This document shows, piece by piece, positions 50,225 to 58,753 of a DNA stretch of 64,000 nt. The translations under genes and the position numbers were made by a program. Position 1 is the stretch's first letter. Each line of letters opens with the position of its first letter. The notes below the pieces were generated by a model. That model ran no database searches, had not been told where the DNA came from, and saw only the letters and a program-made list of their open reading frames with translations. The stretch covers positions 33,345-97,344 of the forward strand of contig NZ_SEOO01000017.1 in NCBI RefSeq assembly GCF_004152865.1. Reading direction: 5' to 3'. The stretch is from Sphingobium cupriresistens (GTDB lineage Bacteria > Pseudomonadota > Alphaproteobacteria > Sphingomonadales > Sphingomonadaceae).

Positions 50225-50240
50225 AGCAAGAGGCGTGCCA
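50225..50240 (-). promoter_or_regulatory. Sigma-54 promoter of glnK-amtB
   Basis: On the minus strand TGGCACGCCTCTTGCT exactly matches the RpoN consensus TGGCACG-N4-TTGCT. It ends 34 bp before the glnK start. An NtrC-like half-site TGCACCA lies about 60 bp further upstream. It implies nitrogen-limited induction. Confidence 0.9.
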
Positions 50241-50298
50241 AAATGCTAATGGCGGGTTAATGCGGGCTTTGACCGCGACGGGTCATGGTGCAGCGCCG

Positions 50299-50326
50299 AA
50301 AAAATGGGCAGCAACCATCCGCTGCC
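50299..50326 (-). terminator. Intrinsic terminator after DUF924
   Basis: On the minus strand GGCAGC-GGATGGTT-GCTGCC is followed by CATTTTTT, 20 bp after the DUF924 stop at 50346. An AAAAAATGGGCAG copy at 50328 to 50340 repeats the tail sequence. Confidence 0.75.
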
Positions 50327-50345
50327 TAAAAAATGGGCAGATCGT

Positions 50346-50921
50346 CTACCAGCGTGCGCCTTCGGCCGCTGCGTCCGCTTCTATGGGCAGCGTTTCGCGA
50401 CCCAAAGCGGCATTGCGATGCGGGAAACGACCGAATCGGGCGATGGTTGCATGGTGCTGGCGCGCGAAATCGAGCGACCGTTCGTCGCCCGCGCCTTCGA
50501 ACAGGGCCAGGGACAACTCCTGATCCTCGATCGCCTCGCTATGCTGGAAGGGCATGTAGAAGAAAAGCCTTCCAGCGCCGCCGATCTGAATATCATAGCC
50601 TTGGGCGATGGCACCGCGCGCCACGTCCCGCGCCAGCGCGTCGGTGGCGAAGGCCTGGGCAGTGCCTCGAAACATGTTGCGCGGCATCTGGTCGAACAGC
50701 AGCACCGCCGCCAGCGCATCGTCGGCCCGATCGAGGAATGTGTCGGCCGGCAGCGCCTGCTTGTCTTGCCACAATGGGCGATATTGCTGGTCGCATTGCC
50801 GGTCGAGCGCCGGATCATGGCGCCACCAGCCAGCCTCGCCCACCTGATTGAACCAGAAATCGAGCAGCGCCGCGGCCCAATCGGCCGTCACCGCATCATG
50901 GCTGTCGGTCAGCATATTCAT
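50346..50921 (-). CDS. DUF924 family protein
   Basis: The 191-residue protein has the DUF924 pattern LLDFWFNQVG, VLLFDQMPRNMFRGTAQAF and FFYMPFQHSE. The TPR-like family is common in proteobacteria and of unknown function. It lies downstream of tldD on the same strand, with a 91-bp gap without a clear gene. Its start ATGAATATG gives alternative ATG codons two apart. Confidence 0.9.
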   Translation of the reverse strand: MNMLTDSHDAVTADWAAALLDFWFNQVGEAGWWRHDPALDRQCDQQYRPLWQDKQALPADTFLDRADDALAAVLLFDQMPRNMFRGTAQAFATDALARDVARGAIAQGYDIQIGGAGRLFFYMPFQHSEAIEDQELSLALFEGAGDERSLDFARQHHATIARFGRFPHRNAALGRETLPIEADAAAEGARW

Positions 50922-51012
50922 ACAAGTTCAATGACGGACAACCGCTCCGGTTCCCGCCACTCATGGCTGTAAAAGGCTCCGGTCGCCTCATCAGCGGCTG
51001 GAGTCCCGCTAG

Positions 51013-52455
51013 TCAGGTCGCCGTGCCGCCAACCGTCAGGCCTTCCATGAGCAGCGTCGGTTGTCCCACGCCTGCCGGCACGCTTTGCCCGCCCTTGCCG
51101 CACATGCCGATGCCTTCGTCCAGCGCCCAGTCGTTGCCGATGCCGACCACCTTGGTCAGCGCGGTCGGGCCATCGCCGATCAGGGTCGCGCCCTTGATCG
51201 GGTCGGTCAGCCGGCCATTCTCCACCTTATAGGCTTCGGTGCAGGAGAAGACGAACTTGCCCGACACGATATCGACCTGTCCGCCGCCGAAGCTTTTGGC
51301 GAAAATGCCGGACTTCATGCGACTGAGCAGTTCGGCCGGATCGTCCTGCCCGCCCTTGATGAAGGTGTTGGTCATGCGCGGCATCGGCGCATGGGCGTAG
51401 CTTTCGCGGCGGCCGTTGCCGGTGGGCGCGACGCCCATCAACCGGGCGTTGAGCCGGTCCTGCATATAGCCTTTCAGGATGCCGTCCTCGATCAGGATAT
51501 TTTCCTGCGTCGGCGTGCCTTCATCATCGATGGAGAGCGATCCGCGGCGATTGAGGATGCTGCCGTCATCGACCACGGTGACGCCGGGCGCAGCGACGCG
51601 CTGGCCGACCCGGCCGGAAAAGGCGCTGGTGCCCTTGCGGTTGAAATCGCCTTCCAGGCCGTGGCCGATCGCTTCATGCACCAGCACGCCGGGCCAGCCG
51701 GGGCCGAGCAACACGGTCATTTCGCCTGCGGGGGCGGCGATCGATCGCATGTTGACTTGGGCCTGGGCCAGCGCTTCGTCGATGGCCCGGTTCCAGACGG
51801 CGCGGTCCATCACCTCGTCATAGAGATAGCGCCCGCCCACTCCGAACACGCCAGTTTCGCGGCGGCCATTTTCCTCCAGGATGATGGAGACGTTCAGGCG
51901 GACGAGCGGACGGATATCGGTCGCGGTGAAGCCGTCGGCGCGGACGATTTCGATCACCGACCAGCTACCGGCCAGGCTGACCGACACCTGCGCCACCCGC
52001 GGATCGCGGGCGCGCGCGGCGGCGTCGACCTCGGCGCACAGCTTCACCTTTTCGGCGAAGGGGACGATCTCCAGTGGATTTGCGTCGGTATAGAGGTGGC
52101 GATTGGTGCGCTGGGGCGGCGGCGCAGCCGGACTGCTGGCCGGGTCGAGCAGGGTGAGGGTCTGGGCCGCCTTGCGGATCGCCGCTTCGCTAATGTCATT
52201 GGCGTGGGCGAAGCCGGTCATCTCGCCCGACACCCCGCGCAGACCAAAGCCCGCGTCCGTCGAATAGTCGGCGGTCTTGAGCCGACCATCGTCAAAGCCG
52301 AAGCTCTCGCTCGCCCGATATTGCAGATAGAGTTCGCCGTCGTCGCAGGCCTTCAGCGCCTCCGCTGTCAGGCGGCGCGCACCATCGGGATCGAGCAGGC
52401 CGGGACGATAGAGCAGGCCGCGGGCGTCGGTGAACAGGGGAGCAAGATCGGTCAT
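51013..52455 (-). CDS. tldD: TldD metalloprotease
   Basis: The 480-residue TldD/PmbA-family protease has the zinc motif HEAIGHGLEGDF and the family segments LGPGWPGVLVHEAIG and TNTFIKGGQDD. It normally pairs with TldE (PmbA), which is not in the window, to process peptides such as microcin B17 or to influence gyrase. The start at 52455 gives the standard length; the longer frame is not used. Confidence 0.95.
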   Translation of the reverse strand: MTDLAPLFTDARGLLYRPGLLDPDGARRLTAEALKACDDGELYLQYRASESFGFDDGRLKTADYSTDAGFGLRGVSGEMTGFAHANDISEAAIRKAAQTLTLLDPASSPAAPPPQRTNRHLYTDANPLEIVPFAEKVKLCAEVDAAARARDPRVAQVSVSLAGSWSVIEIVRADGFTATDIRPLVRLNVSIILEENGRRETGVFGVGGRYLYDEVMDRAVWNRAIDEALAQAQVNMRSIAAPAGEMTVLLGPGWPGVLVHEAIGHGLEGDFNRKGTSAFSGRVGQRVAAPGVTVVDDGSILNRRGSLSIDDEGTPTQENILIEDGILKGYMQDRLNARLMGVAPTGNGRRESYAHAPMPRMTNTFIKGGQDDPAELLSRMKSGIFAKSFGGGQVDIVSGKFVFSCTEAYKVENGRLTDPIKGATLIGDGPTALTKVVGIGNDWALDEGIGMCGKGGQSVPAGVGQPTLLMEGLTVGGTAT

Positions 52456-52499
52456 GCCACTCGATATAGGGGCGGCGCTCCCCAAGCCCAACGAAAATT

Positions 52500-52727
52500 T
52501 TAGAGGCTGGCGCCCGACGCGATGTCCGGCTTGCCCGCGATCTCGCCATTGTCGGCGGGGCCGCCAATTAGCACGAAGCGCCGATCGCAATAACCGCAAT
52601 CGACATAGCCATGGTCGTCGATTTCCAGGAAAACGCGCGGATGGCCGAGCGCGGCGGGGATGTCGCCGCTACCGTCGCATGACACGCGGGATTTGGAGAC
52701 TCGGAGGATTTCGGGCGGTTGGATCAT
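52500..52727 (-). CDS. CHCC-type zinc-finger protein
   Basis: The 75-residue protein has Cys17 in RVSCDGSGD, His29 in ALGHPRVF and CGYCDRRF, the CHCC zinc site related to mitochondrial NDUFS6. The family may assist complex I or iron-sulfur assembly; the role in bacteria is unknown. It lies 44 bp upstream of tldD on the same strand. Confidence 0.87.
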   Translation of the reverse strand: MIQPPEILRVSKSRVSCDGSGDIPAALGHPRVFLEIDDHGYVDCGYCDRRFVLIGGPADNGEIAGKPDIASGASL

Positions 52728-53069
52728 GGGATGCGGGACTAGCAGCGGCTGCGCTGCGCCGCAATATCCACTGTCACATCAATGGCGGGCGATGGCGCGT
52801 GTAGGCTGTTCGGTCGCCAGCCTTGGCCGCATCGGCGACCGGATGCCAGCGAGTGCAATCGCTGGCCGCCATCACCGCCAGCGGCGACAGCATCAGCAAA
52901 ACAGGCATGATCGGGCCGCCGAAGAAAGCTGCGAATGGCATATAGTAACGATGCCGTATCGATGCTTGCTGCACGATGAACATTACGGTTGCGAATTGAA
53001 GGCGGTCTATTGCCTTCGCTCGAAGTTTTTCCGCCACCCATTCCCGGCGAAGTCCCGAAGGCTTAAAAC

Positions 53070-53145
53070 TGGTGGGCGATGACGGGCTCGAACCGCCGAC
53101 ATTCTCGGTGTAAACGAGACGCTCTACCAACTGAGCTAATCGCCC
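53070..53145 (-). tRNA. tRNA-Val (anticodon TAC)
   Basis: On the minus strand GGGCGAT at the 5' end pairs with ATCGCCC; the D arm is TAGCTCAGTTGGTAGAGC, the anticodon loop TTTACAC gives TAC, and the T loop is GGTTCGAGCC. The CCA end is encoded at 53070 to 53072. Confidence 0.97.
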
Positions 53146-53206
53146 CCATTCGGGAGAGCGCCTCTCTACGGCAAAAAGCGGGCCGGTCAAGGGTGGAACA
53201 TAGCGG

Positions 53207-54214
53207 TCAGGCGCTGAGCAGGCGTCGGCTGGCGCCGAACCAGCGGGTGAGCGCATCGGCCGCCTCCTGCGCCAGGGCGATAAAGACGCGGCGGCCGTCA
53301 TGCGGGTCGGCCTGGCGCTCCACCAGCCCCTTGTCGGTGAGCGTGCGAATCCAGCGTAGCGCGGTGGTCGGCGGCACGGCGGCGGCGATGCAGAGGCTCG
53401 ACACCGACACCCGCTCATGGTCAAGCCGCGCGGCGAGCAGGTCCAGCATCATGTCCCAGGCAGGGTCGGCGAACAGGTCGCCGGGCAGGAAGTCCGCGCG
53501 GATACGCCGCGCGCGCAGCAGGTCGCGGACCTGGGCGGCGGTGATGGCGGGCGCGGCTTTTTCCACAGGCTGCAACGGCGCGCCGATGGGGTGCAGGGCG
53601 GGCATCCCGATATAGTCGCTTGGCCGGTCGGAAATGCGCGGCCCTAGGTCGAAGCTGGGCGTCGCCATCCGCGTCCGCTCCGTCAGCGCATCGAGCGTGC
53701 GGGCGAGCCGGCCTACCTCCTCGCTCAATTGCTGGAGCCGGGCGCCTTCCCGGTCGATTTCATGGACATGGCCGACGACCGGCCGATGTTCGCCCGCGGC
53801 GACCAGCGCCGCAGCCAGTTCGGTGCGGTCGGGATCGCAGAGCAATTGGGTATGCGGACCGCGCAGGCAGGCAAAGGCGAGTTCCACCGTCTCCCACCCG
53901 GCGACCAGGATCACCGCCATACCATTCTGGATCGCCTGGGTTTCGAGTTGCACCAGCAGCCGTTCCAGCAGCGGCGTCATGGTCGGGCAAAAGAACAGGA
54001 CCGTGTCGCATTGGGCCTGAAGGTCGAGCCGGACCGGGGCGTCGGCCAGCGCAGCCACGCCCAGCAAGCGGAAGCCCGCGGCGGCAGCCACCGGCGCCAG
54101 ATCGGGCGCATCCATCTGGTCCGCGATCACCAGCAGGCTGGCGCGCTCGTCCCGCGGCGCCAGCAGCGCGGTTTGGCCGATGATTGGCTGGGCGTAGGAA
54201 AAATCGTCCATCAT
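53207..54214 (-). CDS. MarR-like winged-helix regulator with large N-terminal domain
   Basis: The 335-residue protein ends in a MarR-type winged helix (VSVSSLCIAAAVPPTTALRW, GLVERQADPHDGRRVFIALA). The first 150 residues resemble a receiver-like or Rossmann fold (ASLLVIADQMDAPDLAPVA, AVILVAGWETVELAF) without a clear phosphoacceptor. A short coiled coil (LQQLSEEVGRLARTLDALTE) links them. It may sense a ligand or partner. Targets are unknown. Confidence 0.83.
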   Translation of the reverse strand: MMDDFSYAQPIIGQTALLAPRDERASLLVIADQMDAPDLAPVAAAAGFRLLGVAALADAPVRLDLQAQCDTVLFFCPTMTPLLERLLVQLETQAIQNGMAVILVAGWETVELAFACLRGPHTQLLCDPDRTELAAALVAAGEHRPVVGHVHEIDREGARLQQLSEEVGRLARTLDALTERTRMATPSFDLGPRISDRPSDYIGMPALHPIGAPLQPVEKAAPAITAAQVRDLLRARRIRADFLPGDLFADPAWDMMLDLLAARLDHERVSVSSLCIAAAVPPTTALRWIRTLTDKGLVERQADPHDGRRVFIALAQEAADALTRWFGASRRLLSA

Positions 54215-54446
54215 GATCCGAATCCTATTCTACCTTCGTTCCCAAGAATAAAGCAAGAACGGATCGTTTCAGCCCCATATAACGGCCATTATGGACGGGC
54301 TATGGAGCAAAGCCGTCATAGGCCCGCGCGCCGTGCTTGTTTCACGCCCCCTTTCGTCCAGCTTGCCGCCGTTTTGGCGGGAGAATGTAGGACATTTCCT
54401 ATCCTCTCAACACAGGGTGAAGCTACCTCCATAATGGAGTTAATTG

Positions 54447-55310
54447 TCAGACCCCCGTTGCGCGGGCGAAATCGATGTAGAGCGCGCGCAGACGCATCGC
54501 GACCGGGCCGGGCGCGCCGTCGCCAACGCGCTGCCCGTCGATCCGCACCACGGATAGGCACAGGGTCGAGGCGCTGGTGATGAAGGCTTCCTTAGCGGCG
54601 AGCGCTTCATCGACGGTGAAAGGGCGGCGGATGACGGCGATGCCGCTTTCCTGCGCCAGCGCGGTCAGCGCCGCGCCGGTGCAGCCGGCCAGAACCGACT
54701 GGCTGTAGGGGCGGGTGACGATGCCTTCGTCGGTGACGATGAAGGCGGTGGACGATGCGCCTTCGGTGACGAAACCGTCCTCGATCATCCAGGCTTCCTG
54801 CGCGCCCGCTTCCTTGGCGGCCTGTTTCGCCATCGCCTGGGCGAGCAGGCCGACGCTCTTGATGTCGCGCCGCGCCCAGCGCAGGTCGGGCATGGTCGCG
54901 ACAGCGATGCCGGCGGCGACCGCGGGCAGATCTATCAGCGGTTTGTCCTGCATGAACATGAACAGGGTCGGTTGAAGGTCTGGAGCGGGGATGAAGTCGC
55001 GGCTGGCATCGGCGCCGCGGGTGATCTGGAGATAGACGAGGCCTTCGCTCAGGCCGTTGCGGGCGACCAGCTCCGTCTGCGCGGCTTCTATATCGGCCAG
55101 ACTGAGCGGCAGGACGATGCCGATCGCGGCGGTGGAGCGCTCCAGCCGGGCGAGATGGCTGGCGCTGTCGACCAGCTTGCCGTCGATCACAGCCGCAACC
55201 TCGTAAATGCCGTCGGCGAACAGGAAGCCGCGGTCGAGCGGAGAAATGCGGACATCTTCTAGGGGCAGGAAGCGGCCGTTCAGATAGGCGATGGCGGTTG
55301 AGGCGGACAT
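54447..55310 (-). CDS. Class IV aminotransferase (D-alanine aminotransferase-like)
   Basis: The 287-residue PLP enzyme has ISPLDRGFLFADGIYEVAAV near the start, the PLP-lysine in WARRDIKSVGLLAQAMAKQ and the C-terminal EAFITSAST. These are the marks of the Dat/IlvE group; KSVGLL and RGFLFADGIYEV favour D-alanine aminotransferase. It would supply D-glutamate or D-alanine. The start at 55310 has a poor ribosome site. Confidence 0.92.
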   Translation of the reverse strand: MSASTAIAYLNGRFLPLEDVRISPLDRGFLFADGIYEVAAVIDGKLVDSASHLARLERSTAAIGIVLPLSLADIEAAQTELVARNGLSEGLVYLQITRGADASRDFIPAPDLQPTLFMFMQDKPLIDLPAVAAGIAVATMPDLRWARRDIKSVGLLAQAMAKQAAKEAGAQEAWMIEDGFVTEGASSTAFIVTDEGIVTRPYSQSVLAGCTGAALTALAQESGIAVIRRPFTVDEALAAKEAFITSASTLCLSVVRIDGQRVGDGAPGPVAMRLRALYIDFARATGV

Positions 55311-55848
55311 GGGGGTGGGTGCGATCCTTATCGGGTGGGGGCCGACCGCCGCTGTCGCCGGCCGGGTCTGCGGGGTCAAGGGGTGACGGGCAAGGACCGT
55401 CGCGGCCGGGTCATGCATCGAAGTTCACACCGTCGCTGGTGTTTTCTTCGGGGACTGAAGGGTCGATAATGGGACGGAGAAGCGTGGTGTAGGCCGGGTG
55501 CGCGCTGTGTCCAGGCCTCGGTTGAGGCCCGCATAGGTATCGCGGACGCGCCGCCTGGTTCACGCCCACGCGCCAGTGACGCCATCCGGGTCACGTATGG
55601 GTTGGGGCGGGGGGCAGGGCGCTGTTCCATCCCATAGGGTAGATCAGAGAAAATCCTACATTGGAAGTATAGTGGGGAAGGGACGGCCGCAATCGACCAA
55701 CATCGGACATGTTCCCACTCCCGCTGGCGGGAGAGGGTTAGAGGGGCAGGACGTCGCAACTGCCCACCCCGCTGCGACTAACGCTGCCCCTCCCGCAAGC
55801 GGGAGGGAAATGTCCGCTTCTCACCCTTTTTAGTCACCCTCGCTTTAC
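55311..55848. other. 538-bp non-coding region with palindromic repeats
   Basis: No gene is supported between the aminotransferase start and the motB stop. The right part (55717 to 55807) holds two palindromes, CTCCCGC-TG-GCGGGAG and CCCTCCCGC-AA-GCGGGAGGG, nested with GAGGGGCAG/CTGCCCCTC and GTCGCA/TGCGAC pairs. The left part shows nothing recognisable. Confidence 0.55.
55717..55807. repeat. Composite palindromic repeat (REP-like)
   Basis: Two hairpins (55718 to 55733 and 55788 to 55807) flank a longer imperfect palindrome made of GAGGGGCAG (55741 to 55749) with CTGCCCCTC (55784 to 55792) and GTCGCA with TGCGAC. The layout looks like a paired REP or a small non-autonomous element. Confidence 0.6.
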
Positions 55849-56898
55849 TTAATGCTTGCCCGGCTTGTTCGACGTTCCCGGCGCGGCCGGGTTGATCAGC
55901 GCTGCGCCGCTGGGCAGGCCAGTGCCGCCCATGTCCAGCTTCCGCGCCTGTTCCTTCGCCACGCGCAAGGGATTGTCGCGTTCCTGGATCGCGGCCTTGG
56001 TTTCCGCGTCCGGCGCGTCGTCGTCGCCATCGCCGCCGCCGCGGGTCCAGCCCAGGATGATCGACATGCGCCGGTTCCGGGGATCATAGGCGTCGTCCTT
56101 GATGAACGGTTCGCGGTCGGCCACGCCCTCGATCCGGGCGAAGCGGGCATTGCCGATGCCTGCTTGGTTCAGTGTCTGGCGCGTCGTTTCGGCGCGGCTG
56201 GACGACAGCATCCAGTTGTTCATGGTCCGGCCCGATGCATAAGGCAGGCCGTCGGTATGGCCGCGCACGATCAGCGGGTTGGGCATGGTCTGCAACACGG
56301 TGGCGACCTCGGAGATCAGCGCGCGGGCCTGCGGCACCAGCCGGTCGGTGCCCATTGCGAACATCGCGAAATCGGCCTCGTCGATCAGGTCGATGCGCAA
56401 TCCTTCGCGCGTTTCGGTAAAACGCACATTCTTGCGCAGCTTGCCCAGCCCCTTGGCGATCATGCGCTCTTCCAGGCTCTTCTTGATCGATTCGAATTTC
56501 TGGCGGTCGGCGGCGCGGGTGGCCTTGCCGCCCTGATCCTTGGTGCCGCTGGCGTCGCGCGGGATGGTGATGGCCAGATTGCCCTGGCCGCCGGTGGTGG
56601 GATAATTATCCTTCCCCATCATGCTGTCGCCGCCGAACATGCCGTTCGACCCGGCCGAATTTTCCTTCATCTGCACCAGGGTCGGCGTGAAATAGTCGGC
56701 CAGCCCCTTGCGCTGCTTTTCGGTGGTCGCGCCCAGCAGCCACATCAGCAGGAAAAACGCCATCATCGCCGTCACGAAGTCGGCATAGGCGACCTTCCAG
56801 GCGCCGCCATGATGGCCGCCATGGCCTTCGACGATGATTTTCTTGACGATGATCGGCCGGGGTTCCGGCTCGTTCGCGCCGCGCTTCTTTTCCGCCAT
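55849..56898 (-). CDS. motB: Flagellar motor protein MotB
   Basis: The 349-residue stator subunit has an N-terminal helix with the proton-carrying Asp in VAYADFVTAMMAFFLLMWLL and an OmpA-like peptidoglycan-binding domain (IVRGHTDGLPYA, NNWMLSSSRAETTRQTL). It couples proton flow to rotation with MotA, encoded 3 bp upstream. The Pro/Gly-rich tail is variable. Confidence 0.95.
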   Translation of the reverse strand: MAEKKRGANEPEPRPIIVKKIIVEGHGGHHGGAWKVAYADFVTAMMAFFLLMWLLGATTEKQRKGLADYFTPTLVQMKENSAGSNGMFGGDSMMGKDNYPTTGGQGNLAITIPRDASGTKDQGGKATRAADRQKFESIKKSLEERMIAKGLGKLRKNVRFTETREGLRIDLIDEADFAMFAMGTDRLVPQARALISEVATVLQTMPNPLIVRGHTDGLPYASGRTMNNWMLSSSRAETTRQTLNQAGIGNARFARIEGVADREPFIKDDAYDPRNRRMSIILGWTRGGGDGDDDAPDAETKAAIQERDNPLRVAKEQARKLDMGGTGLPSGAALINPAAPGTSNKPGKH

Positions 56899-56901
56899 GG
56901 C

Positions 56902-57765
56902 TTATTTGCCCCGCATACCGTCGAACACTTCGGCAAATCCGGGCTGGTTGGCATGGGTCAGGCCCGAACGGGCGGCTTCGATCACCAGCGGCTGCGGATG
57001 GCCGTGGAGCGAGGCGATGATGATCTGCTTGACGACCTGATAGATGGCGCCGTCCGCCTCGATCACGCTGCGGCAGCGATTGGCGAAAGGATTGACCATG
57101 CCATAGGCGAGCAGAATGCCCAGGAACGTGCCGACCAGCGCCGAACCGATCATCGCGCCCAATATGGCGGGCGGCTGGTCGATCGAGCCCATGGTCTTCA
57201 CCACGCCCAGAACCGCGGCGACGATGCCGAGCGCGGGCAATGCGTCGGCCAGCCCCTGCAAATTGTCGGCCGGCTTGATCGCCTCGTGATGGTGGGTCTT
57301 GAGCGTATTGTCCATCACGTCCTCGACCGCATGGGGATCGAGCGTGCCGGACGAGATGACGACCAGGCGCAGCGTATCGCTGATCAGGTGGACCAGCGCC
57401 TTGTCCTTCATCAACTTGGGATATTCGGTGAAGATGGTGGAGCTGGACGGGTCTTCGATATGGGGTTCCAGCGCGACCGGCCCTTCCACGCGCAGCGTCT
57501 TCATCAACTTGCTGACCAGGAAGATGCAGTCGAGAAAATCCTGCTTCTTATACTTGGCGCCCTTGAACACCTTGCCCAGGCCACCGCCCAGCGCTTTCAG
57601 GTCCGCGCCGCTATTGCCGATGACGAGCGCGCCGACAGCGGCGCCGCCGATGATCAGCATTTCGTGCGGCAGCGCATGCAACACGGGGCCAAGGTCGCCG
57701 CCGGTGAAGGCGAAGCCGCCGAACACCATGACGATCAGAATGACGAGGCCGATGGCTGCGAACAT
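56902..57765 (-). CDS. motA: Flagellar motor protein MotA
   Basis: The 287-residue stator subunit has four hydrophobic segments, the conserved Pro pair in ALPALGIVAAVLGVVKTMG and GTFLGILLAYGMVNP, and a charged cytoplasmic loop between helices two and three. Forms the ion channel with MotB. A possible sigma-28 promoter is 70 to 100 bp upstream, so motAB may be a separate class of flagellar transcription from flgG-L. Confidence 0.96.
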   Translation of the reverse strand: MFAAIGLVILIVMVFGGFAFTGGDLGPVLHALPHEMLIIGGAAVGALVIGNSGADLKALGGGLGKVFKGAKYKKQDFLDCIFLVSKLMKTLRVEGPVALEPHIEDPSSSTIFTEYPKLMKDKALVHLISDTLRLVVISSGTLDPHAVEDVMDNTLKTHHHEAIKPADNLQGLADALPALGIVAAVLGVVKTMGSIDQPPAILGAMIGSALVGTFLGILLAYGMVNPFANRCRSVIEADGAIYQVVKQIIIASLHGHPQPLVIEAARSGLTHANQPGFAEVFDGMRGK

Positions 57766-57834
57766 GATTATCCCCGATTGACGCGCCCGGAGGCGGTAGC
57801 TCCCCGCGTCGCGTGCGACGCTGTGTCCTTGTGG

Positions 57835-57863
57835 TTAATACGGACTGGTTAGCGTCCGGTTTA
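57835..57863 (-). promoter_or_regulatory. Possible sigma-28 (FliA) promoter of motA
   Basis: On the minus strand TAAA and CCGTATTAA are separated as in the FliA consensus TAAA-N15-GCCGATAA, with two mismatches in the -10. It lies about 70 bp before motA. Confidence 0.45.
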
Positions 57864-57889
57864 GGACCGCGCGGCTTTTTAGCGTGCGA

Positions 57890-58735
57890 TCAGCTGATCA
57901 GGTCGAACAATGTCTGCTGGTTGATGCGGGCGAAGGCCGACTGCGCCGCGTCGAGTTGCAGCAACTGCGCCTTCACATTCGCGATCACTTCGCTCAGGTC
58001 CGTCGATTCGAGCGATGCGCGCCGTTCGGTCAGGTCGAGGTCGACATCAGTCAGTCGCGTGCCGATGACGTCCAGCCGGTCGCCCCGCACGCCCTGCCTC
58101 GCCTGCTCGACCGCGATATGGCCCTGCGCGGTCTTGACCCCCTCCAGCGAGGCGGCCACGGCTGCATCGTCGCCGCTTTGGACGGCGGCGATGCTTTGCG
58201 CCAATATCTCGTCGATCGACATCGGCACGCCATCGACGTCGATGCCTTCCGATACTTCCTGCTTCGTGCCGACGACCGCCAGGTTCAGGCCGCGGCTGAC
58301 CGGCACCAGCACGCTCTGTCCGTCGTCGAAAACGGACACGCCCTGATAATCCTTCTGGTTCAGCAATTCGTCGATCGTCGTGCGAATGGTCGACATTTCC
58401 TCGGTGATCGCGGCGCGGCTGGTGTCGTTGAGCGACCCGTTGCGGGCCGACGTCACCAATTCCTGCGCGCGGGTCAGCAGATTGTCGATTTCCGACAGAT
58501 TGGCCTCGGCATTGCCGGCGCGAGTGGCGCCATAGCTGATGTTGGACTGCCAGGCGGCCTGTTGCGCCTGGGCGCGGCCGATGTCGGACACCTGGACCCA
58601 GGCGAGCGAATTGTCGGACGGCTTGTTGAGTGTGATCCCGGTGGAGATCGCGGTCTGCCCGTCGACAATGTCCTGCGACAATTTCTGCTGCCGCCGGATT
58701 TCGGCGAGCATGATCTTGTTGGTGATACCTACCAT
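57890..58735 (-). CDS. flgL: Flagellar hook-filament junction protein FlgL
   Basis: The 281-residue protein has the flagellin-like N-terminus (KLSQDIVDGQTAISTGITLNKPSD) and a C-terminal helix (QLLQLDAAQSAFARINQQTLFDLIS), both of which form the coiled-coil of axial proteins. It joins hook to filament with FlgK, encoded 18 bp upstream. It starts at 58735. Confidence 0.93.
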   Translation of the reverse strand: MVGITNKIMLAEIRRQQKLSQDIVDGQTAISTGITLNKPSDNSLAWVQVSDIGRAQAQQAAWQSNISYGATRAGNAEANLSEIDNLLTRAQELVTSARNGSLNDTSRAAITEEMSTIRTTIDELLNQKDYQGVSVFDDGQSVLVPVSRGLNLAVVGTKQEVSEGIDVDGVPMSIDEILAQSIAAVQSGDDAAVAASLEGVKTAQGHIAVEQARQGVRGDRLDVIGTRLTDVDLDLTERRASLESTDLSEVIANVKAQLLQLDAAQSAFARINQQTLFDLIS

Positions 58736-58753
58736 GGCTCAATCCTTTCCGGG

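Noticed and set aside
50918..51103. 61-codon frame ending in ATGA overlap with DUF924
   Set aside because: It lacks a good start and overlaps the tldD end; likely chance.
52774..52941. Possible 55-residue secreted peptide beginning MPFAAFFGGPIMPVLL
   Set aside because: The hydrophobic stretch could be a signal peptide, but there is no clear ribosome site, the mature part is under 30 residues and no family is known.
55852..57852. 666-codon open frame on the plus strand over motA and motB
   Set aside because: It is antisense to two certain genes in GC-rich DNA and has a low-complexity His/Arg/Gln composition typical of shadow frames.
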